Positions 50,453-61,019 of a stretch of 64,000 bases of DNA are shown piece after piece. The notes below the pieces were generated by a model. That model saw only the letters and a program-made list of their open reading frames with translations. It was not told the origin of the DNA and searched no databases. A program made the translations under genes and the position numbers. The stretch's first letter is position 1, and every line of letters starts with the position of its first letter. Origin of the DNA: Metabacillus sp. FJAT-52054 (GTDB taxonomy: Bacteria > Bacillota > Bacilli > Bacillales > Bacillaceae); assembly GCF_037201815.1 (NCBI RefSeq), contig NZ_CP147407.1, forward strand, positions 2,736,723 to 2,800,722. The letters are read 5' to 3'.

Positions 50453-53098
50453 TTAGCCTTTCAATTCTGCAATTCTCGCCAAAACGGAATCCCGTTTTTC
50501 GACGTATTCTTTTTCCTTCGCACGCTCTTCTTCAATGACCTTTTCAGGTGCCTTCTTCACAAAGCCTTCATTCCCCAGTTTCTTCTGGACACGTTCTACT
50601 TCCTTCGTCCATTTATCCAGTTCTTTTTCAAGGCGTTTTATTTCTTCTTCCATATTAATTAAGCCTTCTAGCGGAAGAATGAGTTCTGCCCCCGTCACGA
50701 CGGCTGTCATCGCTTTGTCCTCCGATGGCAAATCTGTTCCGATTTCAAGCGAGCTTGGGTTGCAGAAGCGTTCCAGGTAAGAGCGGTTGTTCTCAAGCTG
50801 ATGTGTTACTTCTTCTTGCTTCGTTTTGATTTTCAGCTGGATTTTTTTGCTCATAGGCGTATTTACTTCCGCACGGATGTTCCGGACTGAACGGATAATT
50901 TCCATCAGCAGCTTCATATCGCTTGCCGCCTGATCGTTGCTTAGCTCCTGTTTTACTTCAGGCCATTTGGCAACCGTAATGGATTCTCCTTCATGCGGAA
51001 GGCTCTGCCAGATTTCCTCTGTGATAAACGGCATAATCGGATGCAGCAGTCTCAGAGTCTGATCCAGTACGTGAGCGAGAATGGATCGAGTCGTATGCTT
51101 TGCCGCCTCGTCTTCCCCGTACAATGGGATTTTAGCCATTTCAATGTACCAGTCACAGAAGTCATCCCAGATAAAGTTGTATAGAACACGGCCGACTTCT
51201 CCGAATTCATAGCGGTCAGCAAGCTTCGTTACTTGTTCAATGGTTTCGTTCAGGCGTGTTAGAATCCATTGATCCGCTACTGATTTTTTCCCGGTTATAT
51301 CGATTTGATCGAATGTCAATCCTTCCATGTTCATCAAAGCAAAACGGGATGCGTTCCAAATTTTATTGGCAAAGTTCCAAGTGGACTCAACCTTTTCAAA
51401 GCTGAAGCGCAAATCCTGTCCAGGCGAGCTGCCGGTTGCAAGGAAGTACCGCAGCGAATCGGCTCCGTATTGGTCGATTACTTCCATCGGGTCTACACCG
51501 TTTCCTAGAGATTTACTCATTTTACGGCCTTGATCATCTCTTACAAGTCCGTGAATCAGAACATCCTGGAATGGACGCTGCTCTGTAAACTCGAGACCCT
51601 GGAAAATCATCCGCGATACCCAGAAGAAAATAATATCATAGCCGGTTACAAGAACATCAGTCGGGTAGAAGCGCTGATAGTCAATGGATTCAGTGTCCGG
51701 CCAGCCCATTGTCGAGAACGGCCAAAGTGCGGAGCTGAACCATGTATCGAGTACGTCTTCATCCTGCTTCCAGTTTTCCGGATCGAATGGAGGCTCATGT
51801 CCAACGTGAACCTCACCCGTTTCATTGTGATACCAGGCTGGAATGCGGTGTCCCCACCATAGCTGTCTTGATATACACCAGTCTCGGATATTTTCCATCC
51901 AGTGCAGGTATGTTTTTTCAAACCGCTCCGGAACGAAATTGACTTTTTCGTCAGAGGATTGGAGTTTAACTGCTGCATCAGCCAGCGGCTGCATTTTCAC
52001 AAACCACTGTGTGGAAAGATAAGGCTCAACTACAGCACCGCTTCGTTCGCTGTGTCCAACTGAGTGCGGATGATCTTCAATATTGAAAAGAATACCATCC
52101 TCCTGCAGATCCTTCACAATTTGCTTGCGGCAGGCAAAACGGTCCATTCCTTCATATTTGCCTGCTTTATCATTCATCGTTCCATCTTCGTTCATAACGA
52201 GAATGCGAAGCAGATTATGCCGGTTTCCAATTTCAAAGTCATTCGGATCGTGGGCAGGTGTAATTTTAACCGCTCCAGACCCAAAATCCATATCCACATA
52301 ATCATCAGCAACAATCGGAATTTCTCTGCCGGTAATTGGGAGAGTAACCATTTTTCCAATCAGGTGCTTATAGCGCTCGTCCTCAGGGTGAACCGCTACT
52401 GCTGTATCCCCAAGCATCGTTTCCGGACGGGTTGTTGCAATCTCAATATGCCCGGATCCGTCTGTAAGAGGATAGCGCATATGATAAAACGCACCCTGAA
52501 CATCTTTATAAATAACCTCAATATCAGAAAGAGCTGTTTTCGTTGCCGGATCCCAGTTAATAATGTATTCGCCGCGGTAAATCAGTCCTTTGTTGTAAAG
52601 CGTGACAAATACTTCCCTAACTGCTTTTGAAAGCCCCTCATCAAGAGTAAAGCGTTCACGGGAGTAATCCAGCCCTAGTCCAAGCTTTGACCACTGCTCG
52701 CGGATATGGGAAGCATACTCTTCCTTCCATTTCCACGTTTCTTCAACAAATGCTTCGCGTCCAAGATCGTACCGGGATTTACCTTCTTCTTTTAGCTTCG
52801 CTTCAACTTTCGCCTGTGTCGCAATACCGGCATGATCCATTCCCGGAAGCCAGAGCACGTCATACCCCTGCATGCGCTTCATCCGAGTCAGAATATCCTG
52901 AAGGGTTGTATCCCAGGCATGTCCGAGGTGGAGCTTTCCAGTTACGTTTGGCGGAGGGATTACAATTGTGTAAGGCTGTTTTTCCTGGTCATTTTCTGCC
53001 TCAAAATATTTTCCGTCCAGCCAAAATTGGTAGCGGTTCTGCTCTACTGCATTTGGATCGTATTTCGTTGGCAGATTGGGCTGCTGATTTTCATTCAT
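50453..53098 (-). CDS. valS: Valyl-tRNA synthetase
   Basis: 881 residues, class I enzyme. The HIGH-type motif is [21 protein letters not shown] (about 48-68) and the KMSKS motif is [15 protein letters not shown]; the editing domain has [15 protein letters not shown]. The C-terminal coiled coil ([23 protein letters not shown]) is the ValRS tRNA-binding arm. ATG with AGGAGG upstream. Expression is controlled by the T-box leader at 53105-53404. Confidence 0.98.
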   Translation of the reverse strand: MNENQQPNLPTKYDPNAVEQNRYQFWLDGKYFEAENDQEKQPYTIVIPPPNVTGKLHLGHAWDTTLQDILTRMKRMQGYDVLWLPGMDHAGIATQAKVEAKLKEEGKSRYDLGREAFVEETWKWKEEYASHIREQWSKLGLGLDYSRERFTLDEGLSKAVREVFVTLYNKGLIYRGEYIINWDPATKTALSDIEVIYKDVQGAFYHMRYPLTDGSGHIEIATTRPETMLGDTAVAVHPEDERYKHLIGKMVTLPITGREIPIVADDYVDMDFGSGAVKITPAHDPNDFEIGNRHNLLRILVMNEDGTMNDKAGKYEGMDRFACRKQIVKDLQEDGILFNIEDHPHSVGHSERSGAVVEPYLSTQWFVKMQPLADAAVKLQSSDEKVNFVPERFEKTYLHWMENIRDWCISRQLWWGHRIPAWYHNETGEVHVGHEPPFDPENWKQDEDVLDTWFSSALWPFSTMGWPDTESIDYQRFYPTDVLVTGYDIIFFWVSRMIFQGLEFTEQRPFQDVLIHGLVRDDQGRKMSKSLGNGVDPMEVIDQYGADSLRYFLATGSSPGQDLRFSFEKVESTWNFANKIWNASRFALMNMEGLTFDQIDITGKKSVADQWILTRLNETIEQVTKLADRYEFGEVGRVLYNFIWDDFCDWYIEMAKIPLYGEDEAAKHTTRSILAHVLDQTLRLLHPIMPFITEEIWQSLPHEGESITVAKWPEVKQELSNDQAASDMKLLMEIIRSVRNIRAEVNTPMSKKIQLKIKTKQEEVTHQLENNRSYLERFCNPSSLEIGTDLPSEDKAMTAVVTGAELILPLEGLINMEEEIKRLEKELDKWTKEVERVQKKLGNEGFVKKAPEKVIEEERAKEKEYVEKRDSVLARIAELKG

Positions 53099-53104
53099 TT
53101 CCGG

Positions 53105-53404
53105 TTCCTCCTAAAAATTGACAAAATAAAAACTCCTCCCATCCAAAAGGACGAAAGGAGCTGATTTCGCGGTACCACCTTTTTTCATGGGAAAATAAAG
53201 CCTGCTCCCATGCTCTTAGACGAATTAACGGCCTGCGCCGGCTTTCCCTACTTAATCGTTCAGGAAAACTGCTCAAGGGCGACCTTCCAGTTCCGCAATC
53301 CTGAGAAATCTTTCAGCAGATGATTTCCCTCTCTTTAGGCGCGGTATGCCTGTACTCTTCCCTATCCATGCATTTCAACATATTCTTTTCATGTTCTATC
53401 CATA
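53105..53404 (-). ncRNA. T-box leader of valS
   Basis: The antiterminator T-box core AAGGTGGTACCGCG lies at 53167-53180 (minus). A terminator follows (CTCC..CGTCC / GGATGGGAGGAG, near 53131-53162) with a T tract. The 5' part carries stem I, with AGAGAGGGAAATC and GATTTCTC pairing. A GUC valine codon at 53281-53283 (minus) is a candidate specifier. Uncharged tRNA-Val should stabilise the antiterminator and allow valS transcription. Confidence 0.9.
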
Positions 53405-53434
53405 ATAGTATTATAAAAATGTTTTTTTCGTCAA
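53405..53434 (-). promoter_or_regulatory. valS promoter
   Basis: -35 TTGACG at 53429-53434 and -10 TACTAT at 53405-53410 on the minus strand with an 18-base spacer, immediately upstream of the T-box leader. A typical vegetative sigma-A pattern. Confidence 0.6.
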
Positions 53435-53538
53435 CATCTTCCCCGTTTTTTTATATTTTTATACTCGAATCCAAGGCAAGCACACCCGGGACATATGTAC
53501 ATAAACTGATTATAACTCATAATGGGAGGTGAATACGA

Positions 53539-53730
53539 ATGCGAAAACGGTTTAATTCCTACACAGTACCTCCTTGGGTTAAAGAGCTGAGGGTGACTGC
53601 CGTACAATTTATCATTCCGATTACGATTTTTCAGGGTATACGGACTCTTCTTTTCCCCACCGGCTTTGATGTTCTTCTCCTTGCTGCTCTGATTTTCCTC
53701 GCGTTAGCTTTTCATATGGGCTGGCTATAG
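53539..53730 (+). CDS. Small membrane protein of unknown function
   Basis: 63 residues, starting MRKRFNSYTVPPWVKELRVT. A basic N-terminus precedes two hydrophobic segments (about 21-38 and 43-60) and the protein ends HMGWL. ATG is 6 bases after GGGAGGTGA, a very strong ribosome site, so it is likely a real gene. It sits alone on the plus strand between the valS leader and ysxE. Not recognised; a spore-related or general membrane role is possible. Confidence 0.75.
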   Translation: MRKRFNSYTVPPWVKELRVTAVQFIIPITIFQGIRTLLFPTGFDVLLLAALIFLALAFHMGWL

Positions 53731-53732
53731 GC

Positions 53733-53761
53733 ACAAAAAAAGAGGGACCTGTCATCCCTCA
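53733..53761 (-). terminator. Rho-independent terminator of ysxE
   Basis: Stem GAGGGA (53742-53747) / TCCCTC (53755-53760), followed on the minus strand by seven T residues. The ysxE stop codon lies within the loop. Confidence 0.75.
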
Positions 53762-54768
53762 GCCTGTGCTTCAGCCTTTTTCTTATTTTCAATATCGACA
53801 AGCCGCATCACAAAGTATTCGTTATTTTTAAAATACCAGTACGCTTTTATCAAATCCCTGTTTTGCTGAAGCTGGGATCTTTTATCTCTTTGATCCCCAG
53901 GCGATAGGACAGCCCGGTATAGTGCCTCAGGATAGGATAAGTAACTGATAAAAAGCGGCATCTCTTCCTCCCTAAACGGAAAATCCTTTTGATAGGTATA
54001 AAACCAATCCACACATTCCTCACAGCGGATTGGATACGTATTAAACGTTTTATAATAGAATTGGAGGAGATCATTCATCGGCGCCGCTCGATGGGCTTTT
54101 TCAAAATTGATTAAGTAGCTTTTCTCACTGGAATCATACACTACATGCTGAACGGACAAGCTCCCATGAATAATTGAAGTCCTTGCCGTCTCTTTTTCTT
54201 TCATGGCTTCATTCCATTCCTCGAGCCTTTCAATTGCAAAATCAGTTGCCCTAGCAGCTTCAACGAAGTACGTGACAGCCTGAAGCTCAAACGGGGAAAG
54301 ATACCATTGTTTTTCACATTTTTCTACATACGCTTCATACGCGTTTTTTTGGTCTTCCCAGTTTTTTTTGGTGGCTTCAAAACTCGCTTCCGCTTCTCCG
54401 CCCGTTAATTTGACTTCCTGCAGCGTTCTTCTGTGAAGCTTTGCTGTCTCTTTAAATAAATAATCATGTCTTGCACTGCGTTCATCAGACTGTGAATCCG
54501 GGAGCCAGGGCATGAGATAATAGTAATCCTCTCTTCCGGATGTAACCAGCTGATTATGCAAGTTGCGGTAGATGGGAATAAGATTCGTATAGCCTGCTTC
54601 ATAAACAGAACGGACCCGCTCCGCAAACTGGGCGGATCTTGAAGCTCTCAGCTTTTTTAAAGCAAAGGTTCCCTGAGGGGAATACACTTTAATCAGCCGC
54701 GGACTATGCTGTTCCGCAAATTCAAGTTTTACCTGGTACTGATCAAGAATTGCCTGTAAGTCCTCCAT
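53752..54768 (-). CDS. ysxE: Spore coat protein YsxE (CotS-like kinase fold)
   Basis: 338 residues from ATG at 54768 (MEDLQAILDQYQVKLEF), 5 bases after GTGGTGA. The aminoglycoside phosphotransferase/CotS fold is seen in PQGTFALKKLRA (ATP-binding lysine pair), the catalytic-loop equivalent SIIHGSLSVQHVVYDSSEKSYLINFEKA, in which the usual HGD and D of the DFD motif read HGS and NFE, so kinase activity is doubtful. It lies downstream of spoVID as in B. subtilis, where YsxE is a coat protein. Confidence 0.9.
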   Translation of the reverse strand: MEDLQAILDQYQVKLEFAEQHSPRLIKVYSPQGTFALKKLRASRSAQFAERVRSVYEAGYTNLIPIYRNLHNQLVTSGREDYYYLMPWLPDSQSDERSARHDYLFKETAKLHRRTLQEVKLTGGEAEASFEATKKNWEDQKNAYEAYVEKCEKQWYLSPFELQAVTYFVEAARATDFAIERLEEWNEAMKEKETARTSIIHGSLSVQHVVYDSSEKSYLINFEKAHRAAPMNDLLQFYYKTFNTYPIRCEECVDWFYTYQKDFPFREEEMPLFISYLSYPEALYRAVLSPGDQRDKRSQLQQNRDLIKAYWYFKNNEYFVMRLVDIENKKKAEAQAEG

Positions 54769-54797
54769 TGGTTTCACCACTTATTTGTTTGATGATG

Positions 54798-54826
54798 AAA
54801 AAAAGCTGAGGAGCCTCAGCTTTAAA
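54798..54826 (-). terminator. Rho-independent terminator of spoVID
   Basis: Perfect 10-base stem AAAGCTGAGG (54802-54811) / CCTCAGCTTT (54814-54823) followed on the minus strand by further T residues. It is between spoVID and ysxE. Confidence 0.8.
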
Positions 54827-54832
54827 CTGCCT

Positions 54833-55849
54833 TTACTTGCTGCTGGCGTATTGGGGAATGTAAAGTGTCTGCCCTTCATAGACCTCTTTATCTGCTGGAA
54901 GATGGTTAACCCTGATTAACTGCTGCGCGGATAAAGCGTAGCGCTCGCAAATAGAATCAATGGTTTCTCCCTGCTGCACGATGCAAATCTTAAGCCTGGT
55001 CAGTTCTTCATCTTCCTCACGGCCGAACAATTTTGTCAGCAATAACGAGTTTTCACTTTGTGCACCTGCGGATGCTTGCGGTTCTCTTGCTTCCGACCGG
55101 TGATCAGCTGACACTTCTTTACCTGCAGGTTCTTCATACAATGGCTGGATTTCCTGATATTCAAAGGACTGTTTTCGAACCTCCACATCAATCTCCGGAT
55201 ATTCTTCTTCAGCCTGTTCATCCAATAGCGCCTCTTCTTCACTTCTGAAGGCATAAAGCTCCTGGAAAGCCGCTTCTTTTTCCTCTTCCGTTCTCACATC
55301 TGCTTCGTGCGTTTCTTCATCTGCATGCTGGACAGCTTCACTCCTGTAAAGAGCTTCATGAGACTGCTCCGCTTGCTCTTCCCGAACTTCATGAATTGCT
55401 TGTACCTCTTCCGATTCCCTGCTATTTTCACCTATACCTGTTATAGACAAGTCCGCAAACAGCTTTAAGCATTTCGCTTCAGGCAAATCGTAATCAAACG
55501 AATCAATGGACACATAAACATCTTCAATCTTTTCAATTCTGTTTTTAGGAATCGTGATATCGACTGGAAACCGGTGCAAAAGCTCATGCGTGCCGTCATC
55601 CCTGACATGTACCTCATTAACAAAGCGCGCTGCTGAAAATTCAAATTCCTTATCGTCATTCTCCGGATTCAGAACCGCACGATATTCTCCCGTCAGCTGA
55701 AGGGCTCCTCTAATGGAAACATACTGATCATGCTCTTCAATCGCTATATTCGGATCCAGGGATATCGATAAAAGTTCAAACACTTCCTGTCCTTTTTGAA
55801 ACCAAACAGACTCTTCTACAGAAAATCGCAATGCTGCATCCTGTGACAA
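54833..55849 (-). CDS. spoVID: Spore coat encasement protein SpoVID
   Basis: 338 residues from TTG at 55849 (MSQDAALRFSVEESVWFQKG), 8 bases after GGGAGG. The N-terminal domain has QEVFELLSISLDPNIAIEEHDQYVSIRGALQLTGEY, closely like B. subtilis SpoVID. A long acidic middle (Glu-rich, about 130-270) follows. The C-terminal LysM domain (about 288-335; ICIVQQGETIDSICERYALSAQQLIRVN) may bind peptidoglycan precursor. It recruits SafA and SpoIVA to drive coat encasement. In this genome SafA is unusually long, which may alter the interaction. Confidence 0.95.
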   Translation of the reverse strand: MSQDAALRFSVEESVWFQKGQEVFELLSISLDPNIAIEEHDQYVSIRGALQLTGEYRAVLNPENDDKEFEFSAARFVNEVHVRDDGTHELLHRFPVDITIPKNRIEKIEDVYVSIDSFDYDLPEAKCLKLFADLSITGIGENSRESEEVQAIHEVREEQAEQSHEALYRSEAVQHADEETHEADVRTEEEKEAAFQELYAFRSEEEALLDEQAEEEYPEIDVEVRKQSFEYQEIQPLYEEPAGKEVSADHRSEAREPQASAGAQSENSLLLTKLFGREEDEELTRLKICIVQQGETIDSICERYALSAQQLIRVNHLPADKEVYEGQTLYIPQYASSK

Positions 55850-56019
55850 GCTGTTTTCCTCCCTTCTTGAAACTAACACATAGAATCATGACACTTTCAC
55901 TTTATGAGTGCCGTGAGGAAAAAAGAACCCAATGTGGCGTAACTACTAGCTGGTTTTGAGAAGCTGTCAAACAGCGTAAGGGAAAAGAACAAAATTAAGC
56001 TCCAGTCTTTGAAGGAATA

Positions 56020-56086
56020 GCTCTGTTAACTTGGCTTTAGATTCCCGCGGGAGGCGTTTGCATCCTGCTCCAATCAACAGGTGTTA
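56020..56086. repeat. Family B intergenic repeat, deletion derivative
   Basis: It begins CTCTGTTAACTTGGC, continues GATTCCCGCGGGAGGCG, and ends CCAATCAACAG then GTGTTAAAA. Flanks and ends match the longer copy at 63126-63305, with the middle missing. It lies in the 297-base gap between spoVID and hemL, which holds no gene otherwise. Confidence 0.65.
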
Positions 56087-56108
56087 AAAATCCGCATCAT
56101 ACTATAAT

Positions 56109-56142
56109 AAAAAAGCTGTCCAGACTAAGCCTGGACAGCTCT
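56109..56142 (-). terminator. Rho-independent terminator of the hem operon
   Basis: Perfect 10-base stem AGCTGTCCAG (56114-56123) / CTGGACAGCT (56131-56140) with a 7-base loop, followed on the minus strand by TTTTT, after the hemL stop. Confidence 0.9.
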
Positions 56143-56146
56143 TATT

Positions 56147-57433
56147 TTACTTCAGCCTGCTGAATGCTTTCTCTGCAGCTGAAATCGTTTTGCTGATATC
56201 ATCATCTGTATGGGCAGTTGACAGGAACAGCCCTTCAAATTGGGATGGAGGAAGGAATACGCCTTCCATTGCCATTTCCCTGTAATAAGAAGCAAAGAAC
56301 TCTAAATTTGAAGTTTTCGCTTTATCATAATTGATGACTTGCTCATTCGTAAAGAAAATCCCAATCATGGATCCGGCACGATTAATGGTATGCGGTATTC
56401 CGTATTTTTTTGCTGCTGCAGACAGTCCTTCTTCAAGGAGATCCGCTTTTCGTGCAAATTCCTGATAGCTTTCCGGCGTAAGCTGCTTCAGGGTTTCCAG
56501 TCCCGCTGTCATAGCGAGCGGATTGCCTGAAAGTGTCCCTGCCTGATAAATAGGGCCGCTCGGAGCAATTTGTTCCATAATTTCAGCCTTGCCCCCATAA
56601 GCTCCTACCGGAAGTCCTCCGCCGATTACTTTTCCAAGGCAAGTCAAGTCAGGTGTTACGCCAAAATAGCCTTGGGCACAATGATAGCCGACTCTGAAGC
56701 CCGTCATCACTTCATCAAAAATAAGGAGCGCTCCATATTCATTCGTTACGTCCCTGAGTCCCTCAAGGAACCCGGGCTGCGGAGGCACAACGCCCATGTT
56801 TCCTGCAACCGGCTCAACAATGATTCCGGCAATATCATCTCCGAATTCTTTAAACGCCGTGCGGATGCTTTCCAGGTCGTTGTAAGGAACCGTAATGGTA
56901 TTCTTTGCTACCCCTTCAGGCACGCCGGGGCTGTCCGGCAAACCAAGAGTAGCCACTCCTGAACCTGCTTTTATCAGGAGTGAATCTCCATGTCCATGGT
57001 AACAGCCCTCAAATTTAATGATTTTATTGCGTCCCGTGTATCCCCGTGCGAGGCGGAGCGCGCTCATCGTTGCCTCAGTACCGGAGCTTACCATACGGAC
57101 GATTTCAATCGAGGGAACCCGTTCTTTAACGAGCTTAGCCAGTTCGTTTTCAACAAGAGTGGGCGCGCCAAAGCTCGTTCCTGATTCTACGACCTTTTTA
57201 AGGGATTCAACAACCTGATCATTGGCATGTCCATGAATGAGCGGACCCCATGACAGAACGTAATCAATATATTCATTACCGTCAATATCGTAAATTCTGG
57301 AGCCTTTGCCGCGCTCCATAAAAATCGGATCAAGTTTCACTGATTTAAATGCTCGAACCGGACTATTTACACCGCCTGGCATTAGTCCTTGAGCTTCCTT
57401 AAATGCCTGCTTGGATTTTTCAAAGCTTCTCAT
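56147..57433 (-). CDS. hemL: Glutamate-1-semialdehyde aminotransferase HemL
   Basis: 428 residues. The class III aminotransferase blocks are [39 protein letters not shown] and the PLP lysine in [18 protein letters not shown]. It converts glutamate-1-semialdehyde (made by HemA) to 5-aminolevulinate. It is the last gene of the operon and follows hemB by about 25 bases. Confidence 0.98.
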   Translation of the reverse strand: MRSFEKSKQAFKEAQGLMPGGVNSPVRAFKSVKLDPIFMERGKGSRIYDIDGNEYIDYVLSWGPLIHGHANDQVVESLKKVVESGTSFGAPTLVENELAKLVKERVPSIEIVRMVSSGTEATMSALRLARGYTGRNKIIKFEGCYHGHGDSLLIKAGSGVATLGLPDSPGVPEGVAKNTITVPYNDLESIRTAFKEFGDDIAGIIVEPVAGNMGVVPPQPGFLEGLRDVTNEYGALLIFDEVMTGFRVGYHCAQGYFGVTPDLTCLGKVIGGGLPVGAYGGKAEIMEQIAPSGPIYQAGTLSGNPLAMTAGLETLKQLTPESYQEFARKADLLEEGLSAAAKKYGIPHTINRAGSMIGIFFTNEQVINYDKAKTSNLEFFASYYREMAMEGVFLPPSQFEGLFLSTAHTDDDISKTISAAEKAFSRLK

Positions 57434-57458
57434 TGTATTCGGGCCCCTTTCCTTATCG

Positions 57459-58436
57459 TTACTGATCCTTCAGCCAGCGGGCTGCATCCTTTGCATGATA
57501 CGTTATAATCAAGTCCGCGCCAGCGCGCTTCATGCTTGTCAGTTTTTCCAGAACAATGGCTCTTTCGTCTACCCATCCATTTTGGGCAGCTGCTTTAATC
57601 ATGGAATACTCTCCGCTAACATTATAGGCAACAATCGGGAGATTAAAGCTATTTTTCACATCGCGCATAATATCAAGGTAGGAGAGAGCCGGTTTCACAA
57701 TCAGGAAGTCCGCACCTTCCATTACATCAGATTCTGCTTCTCTCATTGCTTCCGAGCGGTTAGCCGGATCCATTTGATACGTTTTGCGGTCTCCGAATTG
57801 AGGTGTACTGTGTGCAGCATCGCGGAAAGGACCGTAAAAAGCACTCGCATATTTAACGGCATAAGACATAACCGGGACATCTTCAAAACCATTCTCATCA
57901 AGGCCTTTGCGAATCGCTGCTGTGAATCCGTCCATCATATTGGAAGGGGCAATAATGTCAGCACCCGCTTTAGCCTGGCTGACCGCTGTTCTGGCCAGCA
58001 AATCAAGAGAAGGATCATTGAGAATTTTCCCCTCTTCAATGACTCCGCAATGACCATGATCCGTATATTGACATAGGCAAGTATCCGCTACAACAACTAA
58101 ATCAGGAAAGCTCTCTTTAATTTGACGGATTGCTTTTTGAACGATCCCATGATCATGGTATGCTTCGGATCCTACAGCATCCTTATGATCTGGAACCCCG
58201 AAAACAATCACCGAGCGGATTCCCAAATCCACAAGCTCCTGCATTTCAGTATTTAAATGATCAAGCGATACCTGCTCAACGCCAGGCATGGACGCTACCG
58301 CATTCCGCTTGTTTTCACCCTCTACGACAAAAATCGGGTAAATGAAATCTTCCGGTCTTAAAAACGTTTCTCTCATCATCGCCCGTATCCCTTCGCTTGA
58401 ACGAAGTCTGCGATGTCTGGCAAACTGTAAATCCAT
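57459..58436 (-). CDS. hemB: Delta-aminolevulinic acid dehydratase (porphobilinogen synthase) HemB
   Basis: 325 residues from ATG at 58436 ([12 protein letters not shown]), with GGAGG 9 bases upstream, one base after the hemD stop. Zinc-binding cysteines are in [17 protein letters not shown]; the active lysines are in SYAVKYAS and LIVKPALSY. It joins two 5-aminolevulinates to porphobilinogen. The hemD-hemB junction is tight. Confidence 0.98.
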   Translation of the reverse strand: MDLQFARHRRLRSSEGIRAMMRETFLRPEDFIYPIFVVEGENKRNAVASMPGVEQVSLDHLNTEMQELVDLGIRSVIVFGVPDHKDAVGSEAYHDHGIVQKAIRQIKESFPDLVVVADTCLCQYTDHGHCGVIEEGKILNDPSLDLLARTAVSQAKAGADIIAPSNMMDGFTAAIRKGLDENGFEDVPVMSYAVKYASAFYGPFRDAAHSTPQFGDRKTYQMDPANRSEAMREAESDVMEGADFLIVKPALSYLDIMRDVKNSFNLPIVAYNVSGEYSMIKAAAQNGWVDERAIVLEKLTSMKRAGADLIITYHAKDAARWLKDQ

Positions 58437-58437
58437 G

Positions 58438-59211
58438 TTACGATTCCTCCTCATTTACATGTGCAATGATTCTTTCTACTATTCCTTCAATAGTAAAAGG
58501 ACTTGCTATAAGCCCATCATACCCGTAATCTTTCAGTGTTTCAGCTGTCACGTCTCCAATACAGACAAAAACCGGTTCCCGTGCGCTCAGCCCTTCCGTA
58601 TTCTGCATGTAGGAGTGCACGATGGACGGGCTTGTAAACGTGGCGTAATCTATTTTCCCTGCCTCAAGCAGGAGGGGAAGTTCCCCGTTCCGGCCGGGTA
58701 CAGGCTGATTTTTATATAGAATTAATTCTGCAGCTTCAATTCCCTTTTCTTTCATTCTTTTATAGACAGCCCGATTTGACAGACTCCCTCTTATAATGAG
58801 AACGCGGTCGTCCGAGGCTGCAGTCTGTGCCATTTCTTCAGCCAGCATTTCTCCCGAAAATACTTTGGGAATCATACTCGGTTTCATCCCTATTGTTTCC
58901 AGTGACCGGGCTGTTTTTTCCCCTACTGCGCCAATCCTGATTTTCTGCGGTAAAGGAAATCCTCCCTTTTTCATGAAGCAGTCAAAAAACCGGACTCCGT
59001 TTACACTTGTAAAAACAATCCACTGGTACGTGTGAAGCCTCCCCAGTTCCTCCAAAATCCGTATCTCATCATCAGCGGCAACAAAAGCAACCAGAGGAAT
59101 AACAACAGGTGAACCACCCTTCTCCTCAATTAGGCGCGCAAAAGAAGCCGCCTGGTTTTTTTCTCTTGTAACCAAGATTTTTTTTCCACTAAGCGGCTTC
59201 TCTTTATTCAT
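58438..59211 (-). CDS. hemD: Uroporphyrinogen-III synthase HemD
   Basis: 257 residues. Sequence is weakly conserved in this family; present here are [47 protein letters not shown], and [13 protein letters not shown]. It closes hydroxymethylbilane to uroporphyrinogen III. The start overlaps the hemC stop by 4 bases, supporting the identification. Confidence 0.94.
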   Translation of the reverse strand: MNKEKPLSGKKILVTREKNQAASFARLIEEKGGSPVVIPLVAFVAADDEIRILEELGRLHTYQWIVFTSVNGVRFFDCFMKKGGFPLPQKIRIGAVGEKTARSLETIGMKPSMIPKVFSGEMLAEEMAQTAASDDRVLIIRGSLSNRAVYKRMKEKGIEAAELILYKNQPVPGRNGELPLLLEAGKIDYATFTSPSIVHSYMQNTEGLSAREPVFVCIGDVTAETLKDYGYDGLIASPFTIEGIVERIIAHVNEEES

Positions 59212-60143
59212 GATGGATCCAGCTCCTCCTTTACCCGGGAAATAAGTTCTTTAGCACCCTGCTCTTCAAGCTTGCGGGCAACCCTTTTCCCAAGGTCTGA
59301 CGGTTCGGATCCTGTCATCGTTTCACGGTAAATGATTTTGCCATCAGGATCAGCTACAAGTCCCGTCAGCTGTACTTGCTGATTATCGGTAAGAACGGCA
59401 TACCCGGCAATTGGAACCTGGCATCCGCCTTCCATGTCTTTCAGAAAAGCTCTTTCCGCTTTCACTGTTTTAACAGTCTCAGCATCGGATACCTTTGAAA
59501 GAATTTCAAGCAGCTCCGAATCGCTCTCTCTGCATTCAATTGCAAGCGCCCCCTGGCCGACAGCCGGCAAGCAGTCGGAAGGATCTAAATACTCCGTAAC
59601 GGTATCCCGGCTCCAGCCCATCCTGGAAAGTCCGGCTGCTGCTAAAATAATGGCATCGTAATCTTCCGTTTGCAGCTTTTTTAGACGTGTATCTATATTG
59701 CCCCTGATCCATTTAATCTCCAGATCCGGCCTGATGGATAAGAGCTGGGCGCTTCTCCTTAGGCTGCTTGTCCCGATAACAGCCCCTGCAGGAAGCTCAG
59801 AAAACTTGCGGTGATTCTTTGAGATAATGGCGTCTCTTACGTCCTCCCGCTTAGGGATGCAGCCAATGGTCAGTCCGTCCGGCAGTTCAGCCGGCATATC
59901 CTTCATACTGTGAACAGCCATATCGATCTCACCATCAAACATAGCCTGTTCAATTTCTTTAACGAACAGCCCTTTGCCGCCAACTTTCGATAAGGTTACA
60001 TCTAATATACGGTCGCCTTTTGTTACAATCTCTTTTACTTCAAACTCATATGGAAGTCCTAAATCTTGAAGCTTCCGAATAAACCAATTTGTCTGTGTTA
60101 GTGCGAGCTTGCTTTTTCTGGATCCAATAATGATTTTCCTCAT
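59208..60143 (-). CDS. hemC: Porphobilinogen deaminase HemC
   Basis: 311 residues from ATG at 60143 ([20 protein letters not shown]), with GGGAGG upstream. Key blocks are [37 protein letters not shown] and the dipyrromethane-binding cysteine in [12 protein letters not shown]. It polymerises four porphobilinogens to hydroxymethylbilane. Confidence 0.98.
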   Translation of the reverse strand: MRKIIIGSRKSKLALTQTNWFIRKLQDLGLPYEFEVKEIVTKGDRILDVTLSKVGGKGLFVKEIEQAMFDGEIDMAVHSMKDMPAELPDGLTIGCIPKREDVRDAIISKNHRKFSELPAGAVIGTSSLRRSAQLLSIRPDLEIKWIRGNIDTRLKKLQTEDYDAIILAAAGLSRMGWSRDTVTEYLDPSDCLPAVGQGALAIECRESDSELLEILSKVSDAETVKTVKAERAFLKDMEGGCQVPIAGYAVLTDNQQVQLTGLVADPDGKIIYRETMTGSEPSDLGKRVARKLEEQGAKELISRVKEELDPS

Positions 60144-60173
60144 GTGTATCCTCCCAATCTCCATTCCCGAAAT

Positions 60174-61004
60174 CTATGAATACACGTGAAAACGGGACAA
60201 ACTTCCAAACAAGAAAAAGTTAATAAGCAATACAAGGAAAGCTGCTGCATTCCATAAAGCAATCGGTTTTCCCTGCTGATCCTTAACAATTTTAATATAC
60301 AGATAAATGCTGTATACAATAATGACTCCAAACGAGCCCGTTACCTTCGGGTCATACCATTGAAAATCCGGCACCTTGATGAAGGCCCATATTGAACCTA
60401 GGATTAAACTGAGCAGCAGCATCGGAACTCCCGTTACATTCAATAGGTATGCCATGTGATCAAGGGTCGACAAATCGTTGATCCGAATGAGCTTTTTCCC
60501 CCATTGCTTTTTCTTTAAAAGCCTGTATTGGAGCAAGTACAGCATGGAAAAAACAAAGCTTAGCGAAAACGCTCCATACGATAAGATCGCCATCGTAATA
60601 TGGATAATGGACAGTTCTGAAATCAGCTGCTCTGAAAGCTGTCCAGGCTGATTTTGAGAAATGGCGAAGGTATGCAGGGCAAGCATGATAAATCCGAGCA
60701 CACTTGTGAAAAAGGGAATGAAATCAGCCTTTTGCATCCAGTTTAAAACGAGTGAAAGCGTCACGAGCACCCATGTATAAAAATATAAGCCTTCTACTAT
60801 ATTCAAAATCGGAAACGTCCCAAATACGGCCATTTCATAAAACAAAAAAATTGTTTGCAGCAGCCAAACAATAGAAAGCAACCAGAAGGCAATTTTGCTT
60901 GCCCTCCGGTTCGTATGAACAAAATCAATAAAATAGAAGAGTACACAGCAAGCATATATAATGACCGCTGCTTCATTTAGCCGGTTCAGGTCCAACCCAA
61001 TCAT
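60174..61004 (-). CDS. hemX: HemX, membrane protein of the haem operon
   Basis: 276 residues with about eight membrane helices. It belongs to the CcsA-like cytochrome c assembly family (GLYFYTWVLVTLSLVLNW, SYGAFSLSFVFSMLYLLQY, WYDPKVTGSFGVIIVYSIYL). In B. subtilis HemX lowers HemA protein amount. It lies between hemA and hemC as there. Confidence 0.94.
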   Translation of the reverse strand: MIGLDLNRLNEAAVIIYACCVLFYFIDFVHTNRRASKIAFWLLSIVWLLQTIFLFYEMAVFGTFPILNIVEGLYFYTWVLVTLSLVLNWMQKADFIPFFTSVLGFIMLALHTFAISQNQPGQLSEQLISELSIIHITMAILSYGAFSLSFVFSMLYLLQYRLLKKKQWGKKLIRINDLSTLDHMAYLLNVTGVPMLLLSLILGSIWAFIKVPDFQWYDPKVTGSFGVIIVYSIYLYIKIVKDQQGKPIALWNAAAFLVLLINFFLFGSLSRFHVYS

Positions 61005-61019
61005 TTAGCCATACCCTTT

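Noticed and set aside
52064..52630. 188-codon frame opposite valS
   Set aside because: It is antisense to a well-conserved part of valS and has no start signal or recognisable domain.
57411..58076. 221-codon frame opposite hemB
   Set aside because: Antisense to conserved HemB catalytic regions; no ribosome site and unlikely composition.
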